In this document: positions 11,301-22,900 of the stretch, in pieces
Layout of the letters: the number at the start of each line of letters is the position of its first letter
How positions within the stretch are numbered: the first letter of the stretch is position 1
Source of the DNA: Crambe crambe
Lineage: Eukaryota; Porifera; Demospongiae; Poecilosclerida; Crambeidae
Assembly (NCBI GenBank): GCA_963924555.1
Contig: OZ004598.1
Coordinates: 1,636,501-1,700,500, forward strand
Reading direction: 5' to 3'
DNA length: 64,000 nucleotides
Made by a program: the position numbers and the translations under genes
Notes under the pieces: generated by a model
Told to the model about the DNA's origin: nothing
The model's database searches: none
What the model saw: the letters and a program-made list of their open reading frames with translations, nothing else

Positions 11301-12784
11301 ACCACTCATCCCAACAGCTGCTTGCCTCTCAAACTTCTCCCACTTGGCCATGCCCTCATCTCCTCTACTGGGATTGTAGTCACTTCTTCCGATAACAAAA
11401 TTCACTGATGAATCTTTGCTGGTGTGTTCCAACTGATCCAAATGCTGACCGATATTTTTTGCTTCACTTGAAGCTGCACTGGAAGACCGTGTCTTTGATA
11501 TCATAGTCTCTACTCGTAGCTCATCTGCCAGCATGAAACTGTGAGAATAGTTCTCGTCTTTAACACTACTTGAGCGAGGTCTCAAGGAAAACTCCTTGTC
11601 AATGACAAGAGGATTCTTCAGGCTCTCAGGAGAGGCAGCAGTGGCAAAAGTAACGCGTGTTAATTGGGGCCTAATGAAGGGGAGGGGGAGAACGGGGATC
11701 CCCCTGACTCCATCCGTGTGAGATTGAGAGGTGGTGGGTGTGGTTAGGGTGATTTGGACAGGGGGAAAGTATGAAGGCTTCTCTGCTATTAGAAGCTTCT
11801 ACAGAAAAAAGGTAATAATCAGAATATACTTTGATCACTGTTCATTAACACTGTCATACCTTGTGGACATAGATGTAGTCTTGAAGGTGTTGCTGTTGAA
11901 GAGATGGAGATTGCCTACTCTCATGAGAGAGCAATTTCTCGAAGGCTGCCCTGGCATCAGGCAGGCTGTGCAGATTGAAGGAGTGTTTAGCAAGACTGAA
12001 CAGCACATAATCTTCAGCCAGAGTCCACCCCTTTCCCTGGTAAATCTCCAATGCCTGCTGATACGCTCGCAAACTGTGCAATCTCTATAAGGATCAAGGT
12101 TACGTGTAGGCAGAAATAAATAAGACGACTATCACAAAGGTCAGAGGTCATGATGAAGTACTTATAATTGAACCCTATTAGAAGGGTCCTACCCCTGTAC
12201 AACCACTAGATAAATACTATTGGGGTCAAAGGTGCTAGTATACTCTTGACTCTTAGTATATAAGAACACACACCTGTGCTGCTCTGCCATATCTGTTGCC
12301 TGCCAGAATGAGGTGGAGGGCATATTTGCGTGGCATGGAAGGTTGTGCACGGAGAAATCCATGTGCAGCTTGCTCCACACACACTGCACTGTGCAGATCT
12401 GCATCCTACAGGGAAGGAAGATACAATATACGATGTTTAATAGAGTAATTTAATTGGACCTACCTCAGCAGTCATACGAATGCACAGCTGAGTCAGCTCC
12501 TTGTACAGACCTCTCTCTTTGAAGATGTCAATCAGCAAGAGAGAAGCACGTGTCCCATAGTATGGAGCTCTATGAAAAGGAACAGAATCTAATGTACTGA
12601 TACTTTGTGGAGACTAAAGTACATTGTATACTGACTTGCAAGAGAGATTGTAGACAGATATGGCCTCTTCTAGATAAGATATGACATCCCTTCTTGTGGA
12701 CGACATAAGGTAAGCAGTCACTGCACACATCTCCTATAATATATAGAAAAATCTGAGATAAAAATCCCTTTACCAGATGAGAGA

Positions 12785-12848
<64 letters not shown>

Positions 12849-15800
12849 AACTGACTGACCACTGCTCCTCCATAGTAGAGCCATGCATTGGTTGACTGGA
12901 AGTCCTTCTTGACTTGGTGATAGCTCTGAAAGGCAAGGTCATAGCTCTGCAGCAGGAAAGCAATGTCTGCTAACTGTCGCAGCTGCATCTCCAGAGAATT
13001 AGATGCATAACTGGAAGAAGAGAAACATAACGTACTGCACACTTTCTGATTCCATGGAGGCTTCTACTTACTTTGTGTCATCAGATATGACATTATTTGG
13101 TCCCCCAAACATCTTTGGTATTCCCCTAAACATGTTGCTAAAACTCCGTCGAACTGTTCGCCGACTCAGCAGCTGCAATAAATTTATTATGTATGCATCA
13201 ACATCATGGTAGAGAGTGAATATGCTTTGCAATCTGCAATGTTTATGTAGTCTTGCATGTTGGTCCAACACTTTTACATGCTTGAAATCTCAGGTCAATG
13301 TCAAAGTACCTAAGATCTGCACACTAACCCATTCATTCAAGTTCTTCAAGACTTCATTGAGGTGAGGAAGAAGTTTCCTGGTCACCAACTCCATCACAAA
13401 GTTCCTGAGTCTATGATGGTCCTCTTCATTCAAACACTGCCCATACTGCACCACTCCAGTCCTCCCCACATTAAGCAAGTCATCATGATTCACAAGATTG
13501 TGATCGGCCATGGATTTTTGGATACGGTCGTTGGAGTTTTCATCCTTAGGCACACCGGACTTTGCAGCTAGCTGTGATAGGGGGTCGTCCCCAGGTTGGA
13601 CATCCGTGGACACATTCATGTCAGAGTTTAAAGGATCTGGACTGATCAGTTGCGGTTCTTCTCTAATTTGATCGGGTTTCATGTTCAAATTTTCCTCAGG
13701 GTGAGCATTATTTGAAGTTGCATTGCTATTTTTCTTCTTCTTGGAAGATCGCTTTCCGAAATGGAACCTCTTGAAAGGACTATCAACTTCATCCTGAACA
13801 AAAGTATCTGTAGTGATCACCACCATAGTTTTCCTAGTCAACCCTTTACCTACTCCCCTTGACCAGCCCAAGGAAACAAGCAGGCTGACCAATGAAATTA
13901 TGGGAATACGTGTGTGCCCTTACATAAGTGTCTTACCCACAGGAACCCCACCTTATCCAAGCTGTCTATCCAAGCCATGGCAAATATTAGATGTTGGGTC
14001 TAACAAGTCTCTTAATATAGAGTCTGATATCTGTATGTCAGGTTTCAACAAAAACTGACCTGTCCCACACCTCCAGTGTCTGCCGAGGTCTTCAAGTACT
14101 GGGACCATATGTTGGGACCACCCTTGGGACGAGAGGAAGGGGAGGGGACACAGCTGTTCACATGCAACATGTAGCAGCTCCCTTCACCATACTTACCCTT
14201 CACCTGATCAAAGTTACCTCGAGCCCTGCAACAGGAAGAAGAACAAACAATGTACTCATGATAGGGAGTCAAAAAATAAATTGAAAGGTACTGTTATAAC
14301 ACAATAATAACTACCAGTCACTGGCCACATCTCAGGTACTACTGTAGAGTGTAGAGTACTGGATGTCCAACTGATGACCATAACAACAATACAATTTCCA
14401 CATGATGACTTTGTGGGGAAAATTTTATTTATGTTTTATTTTTAAAAAAAATAAAAATTGTATCTTACCTTGCCACATCAATTGCTCCATCGACGACGTC
14501 ATGGAGGAGGACATGGTAGTAGTAGATGTGAGGAGAGAGCCACTTGGGATACTTGCTCTGTTCTGACTGCTTCTGTTTGGTGTACAGCTGGGAGAAGTCC
14601 TCCAGTGGGTCCTTGGACATACTAGACACCACTAGAATCACTGCAGGAGGAGAGGGAACATAGCTGAAGTCAACTAAATTTCATGTCAAATCTCTTAGCT
14701 CAAGAAGGAGTGGGCTGGCGTAGGTGGAAAGGGGGGGGGGGGGAAGGAGAGAATAGAGGGGTGGATGCAGATGAGGAGGGGAAGGGAGAAGAAAGTGGGG
14801 TGGATGCAGGTGGGAGGGGAGGGGAGGGAAGGAAAAGGGAGAGAAGGGGAAGGGAGAGGATAGTGGGGTGGATGCAGGCAGGGATGGCATGGAGGGAGAG
14901 GGTGGAAGAGTGGTAAAGAGGGAGAGGGGAGATTTGGATGAGTGCAGGTGGCATTTAGTGGTGGTAGTGGTGTGGAGAAAGCAAGAAATCTGGCAACCAA
15001 AATCACTCACCTGATATGAAATGTTTGATGGTCTCATGTTCTGACTGCTTTAAGAAGTCCAAGTAAGTGTCTCTGTAGGCATCATACCAAGGCGTGGAAG
15101 CTGCAAGAAGAAAAGAGAACTTGTCACAAAATCAATACGAATCATGAGCTGTAAATTACGTAAAGCTACTTTAAAGCAGTGCCAAATGTGTTTAATCAAA
15201 AACATTACGAGGCTTGCCATTCAGTGCATTTCCCAATGTGATAACAAGTGACAGGTTGTGCATTTTCCTTTCATCAGGACAATGACTGCATGCAGTGATG
15301 CAAGTAACTATGATGGAAAATGGAACTGCTCAATTGAAATCAGAAATGGTCAGAGAAGAGAATGGGGCGTCCTTATTTCAGGGGCAATGTGACAAAATAC
15401 GGGAAAGTGTCCTGATTCCATTTGAATGACGTCCTGAGGATTTCAGGTTATGTTCTATACATACATACTGACCTAAAGCAGCGATATTACCAATGTGGAC
15501 CATTCCCATCTTGCCGTCTGGATGGGACATGGTGTTCTGGACCACTTCCCCCAGAAGCATCCTTAGTTTGCTCTCGGGCGCTGGCTCAGTAGGAGCCTCA
15601 GAGAACTGGACTCGGACATTTTTTAGATTGTACAGGTGACCTTGAACATCCTTCAGTTGAGCTGCAAGTGATAAAGAAGTGTGTAGACCTCAATAAAGCA
15701 GTGGATCCTTTCTGCTAATGCCTTCCCCTCCTTATTAACAACCTGCTACAAGCATGCAAAAAGACACACCACTCTATAGCTCTACAGCTCCTACTCCTCC

Positions 15801-16119
15801 TCTCCTTACAGACTGCCGGTCTCACATGAATTAAACATTCATGAATGGATCATTAACCTTTAACCTCTCCAACTATCCTGCATGCCTATCAACTAGTGAC
15901 ATGCACATGTGATCAACCACATGAACTTTTTGCACCCTACACACAATGCCTCCACAACTTACTATTATTGCTAAGGGTACAGAATGGCTTCAATATTTCA
16001 GAGAATCTCAAGTGATTCTTACGACATGTTGCTTCAGCCTCCTCAGTGCACCGCACAGCCACTTGGATGGCAAAAGTTGTCTTTATGAGAGACTCCACAC
16101 TCTGAGATGACTTGGCCAT
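8324..16119 (-). CDS. TRAPPC8: Trafficking protein particle complex subunit 8 (TRAPPC8/Trs85)
   Basis: Subunit of the TRAPPIII complex, which activates Rab1/Ypt1 in ER-Golgi traffic and autophagy. Twenty-four exons (minus strand, from the ATG): 16119-15963, 15661-15473, 15100-15011, 14640-14469, 14225-14060, 13793-13329, 13172-13072, 13010-12860, 12733-12636, 12569-12464, 12405-12274, 12084-11860, 11798-11216, 11159-10969, 10911-10738, 10678-10505, 10440-10300, 10201-9906, 9782-9660, 9571-9313, 9230-8988, 8930-8748, 8656-8604, 8534-8324. They sum to 4683 nt in one frame, 1560 aa (human is about 1435). Collinear matches to the vertebrate protein include the start QSVESLIKTTFA, YPKWLSPHIYYYHVLLHD, SYDLAFQSYHQVKKDF, KGWTLAEDYVLFS and the C-terminal PGVYNLNTVRV. 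The extra length is mainly in the linker of exon 6 and in exon 13. The small exon 23 is the least certain. Confidence 0.95.
12781..12843. repeat. (GA)n microsatellite in TRAPPC8 intron 8
   Basis: About 63 bp of nearly pure GA repeats, lying 16 bp from the donor of exon 8 (exon ends at 12860). On the coding strand it reads as (CT)n. No coding role. Confidence 0.95.
14715..14945. repeat. Purine-rich imperfect repeat in TRAPPC8 intron 3
   Basis: G/A-only low-complexity sequence including a G-run at 14730-14742 and a repeated GGGTGGATGCAG phrase (near 14758, 14798 and 14865). Long open frames appear here on both strands only because the stretch lacks T on one strand; none is a gene. Confidence 0.85.
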
Positions 16120-16649
16120 TGCTTAAACACAGCTAAGAGTGAGCAGTATGCTAAAGTTGCAGCAAGTTACATATTGAAATTGTGACCAGAGTCCAATTCC
16201 TCAGAAGAAAATATATCGTATAACTCACTCACAACGAAGTAGTTCTTTCCAGACTGTAGGTATCTCCCTAAAGTGAATAACCTAGCTTTCTAGTATGCCA
16301 CAGTCTATAGTAGGCGCCATCTTATCAGTGTAGTCTCGTGACATGTCACGTGTGAGGTCAGATCTATGGCCAATAGCGCGCGCTATTCATGCCCGCGCGC
16401 ACGCATTGTCTCGTGACTTGTCACGTGTTTATTCAATCGAGTCTTTCTGCCCTAGAAACACAAGCAGCTTGAAAGGTTACTTTGGACAAGTTTGTTGACC
16501 TTGCAGTGCTATAAGCAGCAATAGAAATAGTTTCAAGCTGTTTGAAGATTTCGAGTGGGACATATTGCTGAAAACTGCGGCCCTAGGCCGTACATAAACT
16601 TTTGGAATTTTTGATTTTCAGTTTTTTCTTCTGAAGCATTTATAAGACA
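16120..16649. promoter_or_regulatory. Divergent promoter of TRAPPC8 and VAP with twin E-box modules
   Basis: 530 bp separates the two start codons, which face away from each other. A 21-bp module TCTCGTGACNTGTCACGTG occurs twice (16335-16355 and 16410-16430). Between the copies lie an inverted CCAAT motif context (GGCCAATAG at about 16368) and an alternating CG tract (GCGCGCGC, 16377-16384, and CCCGCGCGC, 16392-16400). Each module ends in CACGTG, the E-box bound by USF/MYC/MITF-type bHLH proteins in animals. No TATA box is obvious, as is usual for housekeeping divergent promoters. Confidence 0.7.
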
Positions 16650-19624
16650 ATGTCAGGAAAAAGCCAACAAATATTGCGCTTGGATCCCTCCGTGGACCTA
16701 GTTTTCAAAGGTAAAACATGGTGTGCTTTATTTGAGAATATAGCTAAACCAAAGTTTGATACAGCTTGTATTAGTATAGAACAGTAATGTAGCTTGCAAA
16801 AAAATAATAATAAGTATAACAGACCTTTTGGTTTCATGTGAGTACCCAAACAGCTGAGGGACAAGTCAATGGGGTATTAAATCATTGCCAAAACATCATG
16901 TGCACTCATTCTTGTATTGTTGTATTGTGATAACATGCGTAGTATCCTCATTCGTCGTAATTATTAGCTCATAGCAATATGCTCCAAATCATTCCCTTAT
17001 GTTTGTACCAATAATAATGTGTGCAGTTTCATGATTACTGATCAACTGTATGATAAACTGTGTACCTATTAATTGTGCATAGGAGCTTACCCACACTAGT
17101 GGACTAGGAGCTTACCCACACTAGTGGACTAGGAGCACCACTGGAGAGAACATTCACATGTTATAAAGCAATTCATAGTGAAATTATCCCATAGTGTACT
17201 CCCCCTGACCCTCTTATTATTCATTACTCTGCATGTTGTGCCGTGAATCAACCCTTTCTTTGATGCCTTTTCACATGCTCTATGAAATGCTGGCAGAGGC
17301 TGTGCAGCACATTCAAGAAACATTGTCACAATAAATTCTGCCCTTATTTTGCAGTTTATAATGTATAAGCCTGTGCATGATACATTTACTTCCTATCTTA
17401 TGACACCATGTGAGGTGTACATGTTGCTTCAATGTACAAGTACTGCTATAGGAACTGATGATACTTCACTGAACTTATCCTTTAGACATAGTGCCAATCA
17501 TTCCTATAGTCATTCCTGTACTTCAATCTCTTGCAGGGCCCTTCACCGATGTAGTGACATCCACCCTCACTCTTGAAAATCCCTCAAATGATGCTGTTAT
17601 ATTCAAGGTCAAGACTACAGCCCCTAAGCAATACTGTGTCCGTCCAAACAGTGGTTTACTGAAATCAAAGGATACTGCTACGATATCAGGTATGTATAAG
17701 ATTCAATGTGTTATTGAGAGAGAAAGAGCTTTTAAAGTGTTATTTTTTAGATATGAAATAATTCATACTAGTTGCACTTGTGTATAGAATTATACTGACG
17801 AGGAAAAAAAAAATAGAGGGCAAGTGGTTATTCATTGTTCACCAAGTGTGGAATGTAGACTAAGAAATTATTGTGTGTGCAAATATTCTTAGCTATAGTC
17901 ACATGGTTAAAGATACTGCCGACTTGTGTTGACTAAGCCCCGTTTACACGGGCGGGTTCGACCAGGATTTGATTCGAGTGTGAACGGTACCAACCCCCCA
18001 ACCCGGATTCCAATCCGGGTAGCCCAACCCACATCAATTAGGTGGATTGGAATCCGGATTGAATCTCAACCCGGGTTGGGTGCACATGTAAACACGGCTT
18101 AATATTGCAATGTTTTAATTCCTGCTAATTCCTGCAGTGATGTTGCAGCCCTTTGACCACAACGTAGGAGAAAAGAGCAAACACAAGTTCATGGTCCAGA
18201 CAATGTATGCTCCCCCTGACTTCCAACTTGAAAACTTGGATACAGTCGTAAGTCAGGAACTTCATTAATTTCCCCCTGGGTATTACTCAAACTTTCTTAG
18301 TATGCTTATGTTTCTTTATGTTGATATTTGCAGCATTATAGTAGATCCTCATCGCTAGGTTAGACCCTTGATGACTTAAAACTGTCACACAGAACATCAA
18401 TGTTGTACAAGAATTACTGAATCTGTATAGTGTAGCTAATTGTGTGAACTTGCCACACAAAAAATGATCCAGCAAAGAAAAGTTACTGACTATTACATTA
18501 CATTCAGTACATATATAGCAGTGTATGGTATTTTCATAAGCTTCTAGTGCCATTCAAGTTAGTGTACCCTACGTGATTTTGTTTGTCTTCCTACTATCAC
18601 TGACGTTGGTCATTTTAGCTCGCTTATTAAACTTTAATACTTGTTGTCTTGCAGTGGAAAGAGACTCCCAAGCAAAAACTGATGGACTCGAAGTTGCGTT
18701 GTGTGTTCATCGAAGGGGATCCAGCAGCTGCTGCTCAAAATCCTCCCATGAGAACTGTGCAGGAAGTGACTCCTCCAGTAAGTAGCATATAGGGTAACAT
18801 ACTGGAGTTGCTACAGTAAGCTATTTCACTCACCTAGCCTTGTACTGAGATGCAGTCCCCATAGTATAACTGTTTTGATTCATGGCTGCAGATTGACTGA
18901 TTTATCAACCTTGAATGTGGCAATCATAATATTGATTCAGTTTTCTAGCCAAATTTTTCTTCTCCTTAGGACAATGATGCTGCAGCTTCATCAGGTAATG
19001 AAGATGCATTCAAGAGCTCGTTGGAGGACTCAGGACAAGCTACTGAGAAGACCTCTCCCCAATCCACTGCAGGCTCCACCCCTGCACATATTGGGGCTGG
19101 AGGAAGCAAGGTACGTAAATATGGTTCATGCGCATCATACACATTCGGATTTTTATTTGTGCAGGAAATGGAGAAAGCTGCAATAGATTCAGTAAGTGTT
19201 ATGTCTCAATAGCAATCCCTAAGAGAGGGATACATGAAGTGTATTGTCTATCTGATTTTTTTGAAGTCCATAACTTAATGAAAAGCTGTTATCATAAGGG
19301 GCTATATATGATGTGCATCCTTATTTCCTCTGCAGAAGCTGAGAGTGATGCAGGATAAGATTGACTCACTTGGTTCTGAAAATAACCAGTTGAAGGTATT
19401 AGTTATTTCTAAATAGAGAGCACTCTCATTTGACATAACTTTGATTGTATCTGCAGAATGAAACCAACAAACTGCGGCAACGATTAGGTGTATCATCCAG
19501 TTCCAGCAGTCACCTGAGGCCCCAGCCCCCTAGAGCATCAGGCCCCCCACAACTGAGCCTGCTAGCCATCCTCCTTATCTTAGTGGCTATCATTCTGGGA
19601 TACTTAGTTGGCAAATGGCTCTAG
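16650..19624 (+). CDS. VAPB: VAMP-associated protein (VAPA/VAPB family, MSP domain)
   Basis: ER tail-anchored adaptor that binds FFAT-motif proteins and holds ER membrane contact sites. Exons 16650-16710, 17537-17689, 18138-18247, 18655-18777, 18970-19110, 19165-19191, 19336-19395, 19457-19624 join to 843 nt, 280 aa (human VAPB is 243). The MSP domain fills about residues 1-125, with the family signatures [31 protein letters not shown] and [14 protein letters not shown]. The proline matching human Pro56 (RPNSG) is kept. A coiled coil follows ([18 protein letters not shown]), then a C-terminal membrane anchor ([20 protein letters not shown]). The linker is longer and more Ser/Thr-rich than in vertebrates. 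The symbol marks the family; a pre-duplication ortholog of VAPA and VAPB is likely. Confidence 0.95.
17935..18102. mobile_element. MITE in VAP intron 2
   Basis: Ends TAAGCCCCGTTTACA and, inverted, TGTAAACACGGCTTA enclose about 168 bp with an internal palindrome (ACCCGGATTCCAATCCGGGT). Base composition is GC-richer than the surrounding intron. No coding capacity. Confidence 0.75.
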
Positions 19625-19986
19625 CCATCAGTCTGTACAGCACCTTTGCTCTTATATAATATGTTATTTGTGCTGTAACTCTGAGAGCCTAGTATGTATG
19701 TGACTGAATGCCATTTGGCTAAGTATTATGTTGGTTTTGAATGAAAACCTCCGCATTGGGTACGGGATCGCCATCGTTAGATACATAATAGGTACTAGGT
19801 ATTAGTGTTGCGACGATCTTTGCCAAGTCACGTGATAGATTTCAGCTAACTAATTCTAGCTAGCTAGCTAGGAAGCTTCATTAATCATGCGTATTGTGTA
19901 CTTTTTGTTTAGTGTTGCGACGATCTTTACCAAGTCACGTGATAGATTTCAGCTAACTAGTTCTTATAGAAGCTTCATTGATAATC
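19625..19986. promoter_or_regulatory. VAP-PDI spacer with duplicated E-box block
   Basis: A block of about 85 bp beginning TAGTGTTGCGACGATCTTT occurs twice (about 19803-19889 and 19910-19989, period 107). Each copy contains CAAGTCACGTGATAGATTTC, with the palindromic core TCACGTGA, and each ends AAGCTTCATT...ATCATG. The ATG of the second copy is the PDI start. The ATG of the first copy (19887) opens an upstream frame in a different phase that runs past the PDI start. This is likely the PDI promoter and 5' UTR. Confidence 0.65.
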
Positions 19987-22900
19987 ATGTGTTTTCTCTG
20001 TGTGGCGATCCTTGTGGGTGTCCTTTTGCCTGCTAATGGCTTAGTAGTACAACTAGACAACAGCAACTTCGACCAGGTATGATTCCTCATGAGTGATTCC
20101 TCCATTTATCTCATTTCTTTTTGCAGTACGTGAATGGAGATAAATATGCATTTGTTGAATTCTATGCTCCATGTGAGTGGAAGTTTGATATGTGATCAGT
20201 GTAATAATGTTGAGTAGAACTGTAAGATGCACTCTGTACATGCATTCATTGTGAATACTTAATCCCAGTATACTAGGAGTGGTAGATTCTGTATGGTCAG
20301 TCACTGCTTGTGTCTCAGATCCTATGCAGTATGCCAGAGATTGGTTTTAACATTGGTGATTTGACTGCTTTTTTAACCAAGGAATGAAACCCTTTACCAT
20401 ATTCTATAGACCATTTTTTTTTTGTCGGGGGTGTGACTCATCAGCTCACATGAATACCCCCACCCACGCGATTAGCTAGGGCGCACACTAGTCGCATGTT
20501 GTGTAATAGGGCAAGAAACAATGGCAGCTAACTAATAGTAATATTATTTTTCAGAGAGCAAGCCATAGATGCCTGTATCAGAGCATTTTTACGCGATCCT
20601 ATTGTACTTCTCTAGAAAGAAGGTATGTTGAAAATTTCAAGATTGACAAAGAAGACTTGCCTGATCCATATGGTACCTGGAGCTAAGTGGTTTAAGTGGC
20701 CAAGCATCTTGTTTGGAGATTTTAATTGATAGGAATTTGTCATTTTTCTTTGCTGTACCGCTTAGTGCAGCCTATTGCACAACAACTAGAAGGCATTCTT
20801 CAATACAGCTAACCAGCTTCAAAGCTTCTGCCCTACGTAAGAACAATTTTTAGGTAAGGATCATCATACCTTCTTGGTATCATGTGACTACACAAAAAAT
20901 GGTCTATAGAGCATGCATGGTACATGGTGTAATATCCTGTATGACCATAGGGTGTAGTCATTGTAAGAGATTGGAACCCTTTACCATTCTTCTGTAGTAT
21001 GAGACCCATTACCATATCCTTAGGGTGTGGTCATTGCAAGAGATTGGCGCCAGCATACGAGGAAGTAGGAGCAGCCTTCGACAATGACGACTCTGTGTTG
21101 ATAGCCAAGGTGGACGCAGACAGTGAGAGGACATTGGGGGGACGTTTCGGAGTTCAAGGTTTCCCTACTCTCAAATTCTTCCCCAAGGGAAGCACGGAAC
21201 CTGAAGAGTAAGATTTTGTCCTGACCTATGATGGCATTACTATGGTACAGTTGAGTACAATGGTGTGACATGGTCCTAATATTCGCTAAAAATAACATCT
21301 TGGCACAGGATACTCTCTGGCCAGTGTCAATTTTATTTCTGTCTTGTATATGGGGTTGAAAAACCACAACAGTCACTGAATAGTATTGGAGAGCACTACA
21401 GAACTGTTGTTATATGCATTGCTAATGATGCAGCTATAATGGTGGACGGTCAGCTGACGACATGATAAAATTCATCAATAGCAAGACAAACTCAAAGGGA
21501 CAGTCTAAGAAAACCCCCTCGGCAGTGCTGGACCTGGACCCCTCAAACTTTGACACTGTCGTCAATGACCCTTCCAAGAATGTCTTAGTGGAGTTTTATG
21601 CTCCCTGTGAGTCAAGTTTTCAATGTAGCGAGACTGGCACATCCAATAATGGGTCATAAGACAAAATTCAGTGGGACATCCAGTACCCTATATATGCTAT
21701 TTCTGTGAAATCATCAGTGAAAATAATTTCTAGTACTGTACTGACCACTAAATTTTAAAGCAGCTAGCCATAGTCAACTTACAGACTAGGTCACATAAAT
21801 GAGCACTTTATTATTATTATTCAGGGTGTGGCCATTGCAAAGCACTGGCACCAGCATATGAAGAAGTAGCAAGTGCTTTCAAATTAGAAGAAAATGTAAG
21901 TTAAACGACCCTTTACCAAGTATAAATTTATTAATTGTCGATCCTTTACCTAATCGTGATTGTTCTCTTACAGTGTGTGGTGGCCAAAGTGGATGCAGAT
22001 GGTCACAGGGAATTAGCTGAAAGGTAGCTATATAGATATCCTTTTACAACAAAGGTTTCACCTTCCCCTCTCCCTCCTCAGGTTTCAGGTCTCTGGTTTT
22101 CCAACTATCAAGTTCTTCCCCAAAGATAACAAGGAAGGAGAGAGTGTATGTTGTTGTTGTTATTGTTACTATTGTTGTTGTCCCAAACAAGAGGGACAAC
22201 AAGGGCAAGAGGCCTTTTGTGGCGGCAAGTAGGTATCAACTTGGGTAGTAAATTTCTTCGAGTCATTTGAAGTCTGCTCATACAGTAGTTGTTTCTGCAC
22301 TCTTCCCGTTCCTCTATTTATTCATTACACGTGCTACTCAGCACCACTTAATTTCCTAGATATCTTGTGTTGGTAACTTCTTGTGTGCTGCCGTCATAAT
22401 TGGAGCATTGGCTTCAAGCATCAGTTTGCACACTGTAGTTTTATCACCACTTACAGAGCATCCTGAGTTCCAATGTATTCAGCATCAACTAACTGCCCAA
22501 TGTGTGGCCAAAGGGTATCATTGTGCCAAATAGACTATCATATAGCATGAACTCTTCAGGATTTCATGGATGATTTTGACATTAAGAAACAAACAATTTT
22601 GTAAAACCACTTTAACCCTGTAAAATTTCACACTATATAACTATAGGTCTGATTGATACATACCTCCACTGGGCCATGGGCTACACTGCACTACTTCCTG
22701 CTCATGTGTACATGCTTAAGTTTCTACAGCTGATTTTATGCATGCATTGTGTTGAAGCTGTCATCGTCATGTTTAAAAATAGAATGCAAGTTGCACTGTG
22801 ATCCTGTGTGTGGTGTGGTGCAGTGCAGGAGTAAACCCCTTGTGTTTATGCTTGTAACTTGATAAGACCTCCCCCTCTTTTTGTTTAAATTTATAGTGAG

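Noticed and set aside
14681-15037. Pro/Ser-rich frames in TRAPPC8 intron 3
   Set aside because: Low-complexity purine/pyrimidine sequence between well-supported exons 3 and 4.
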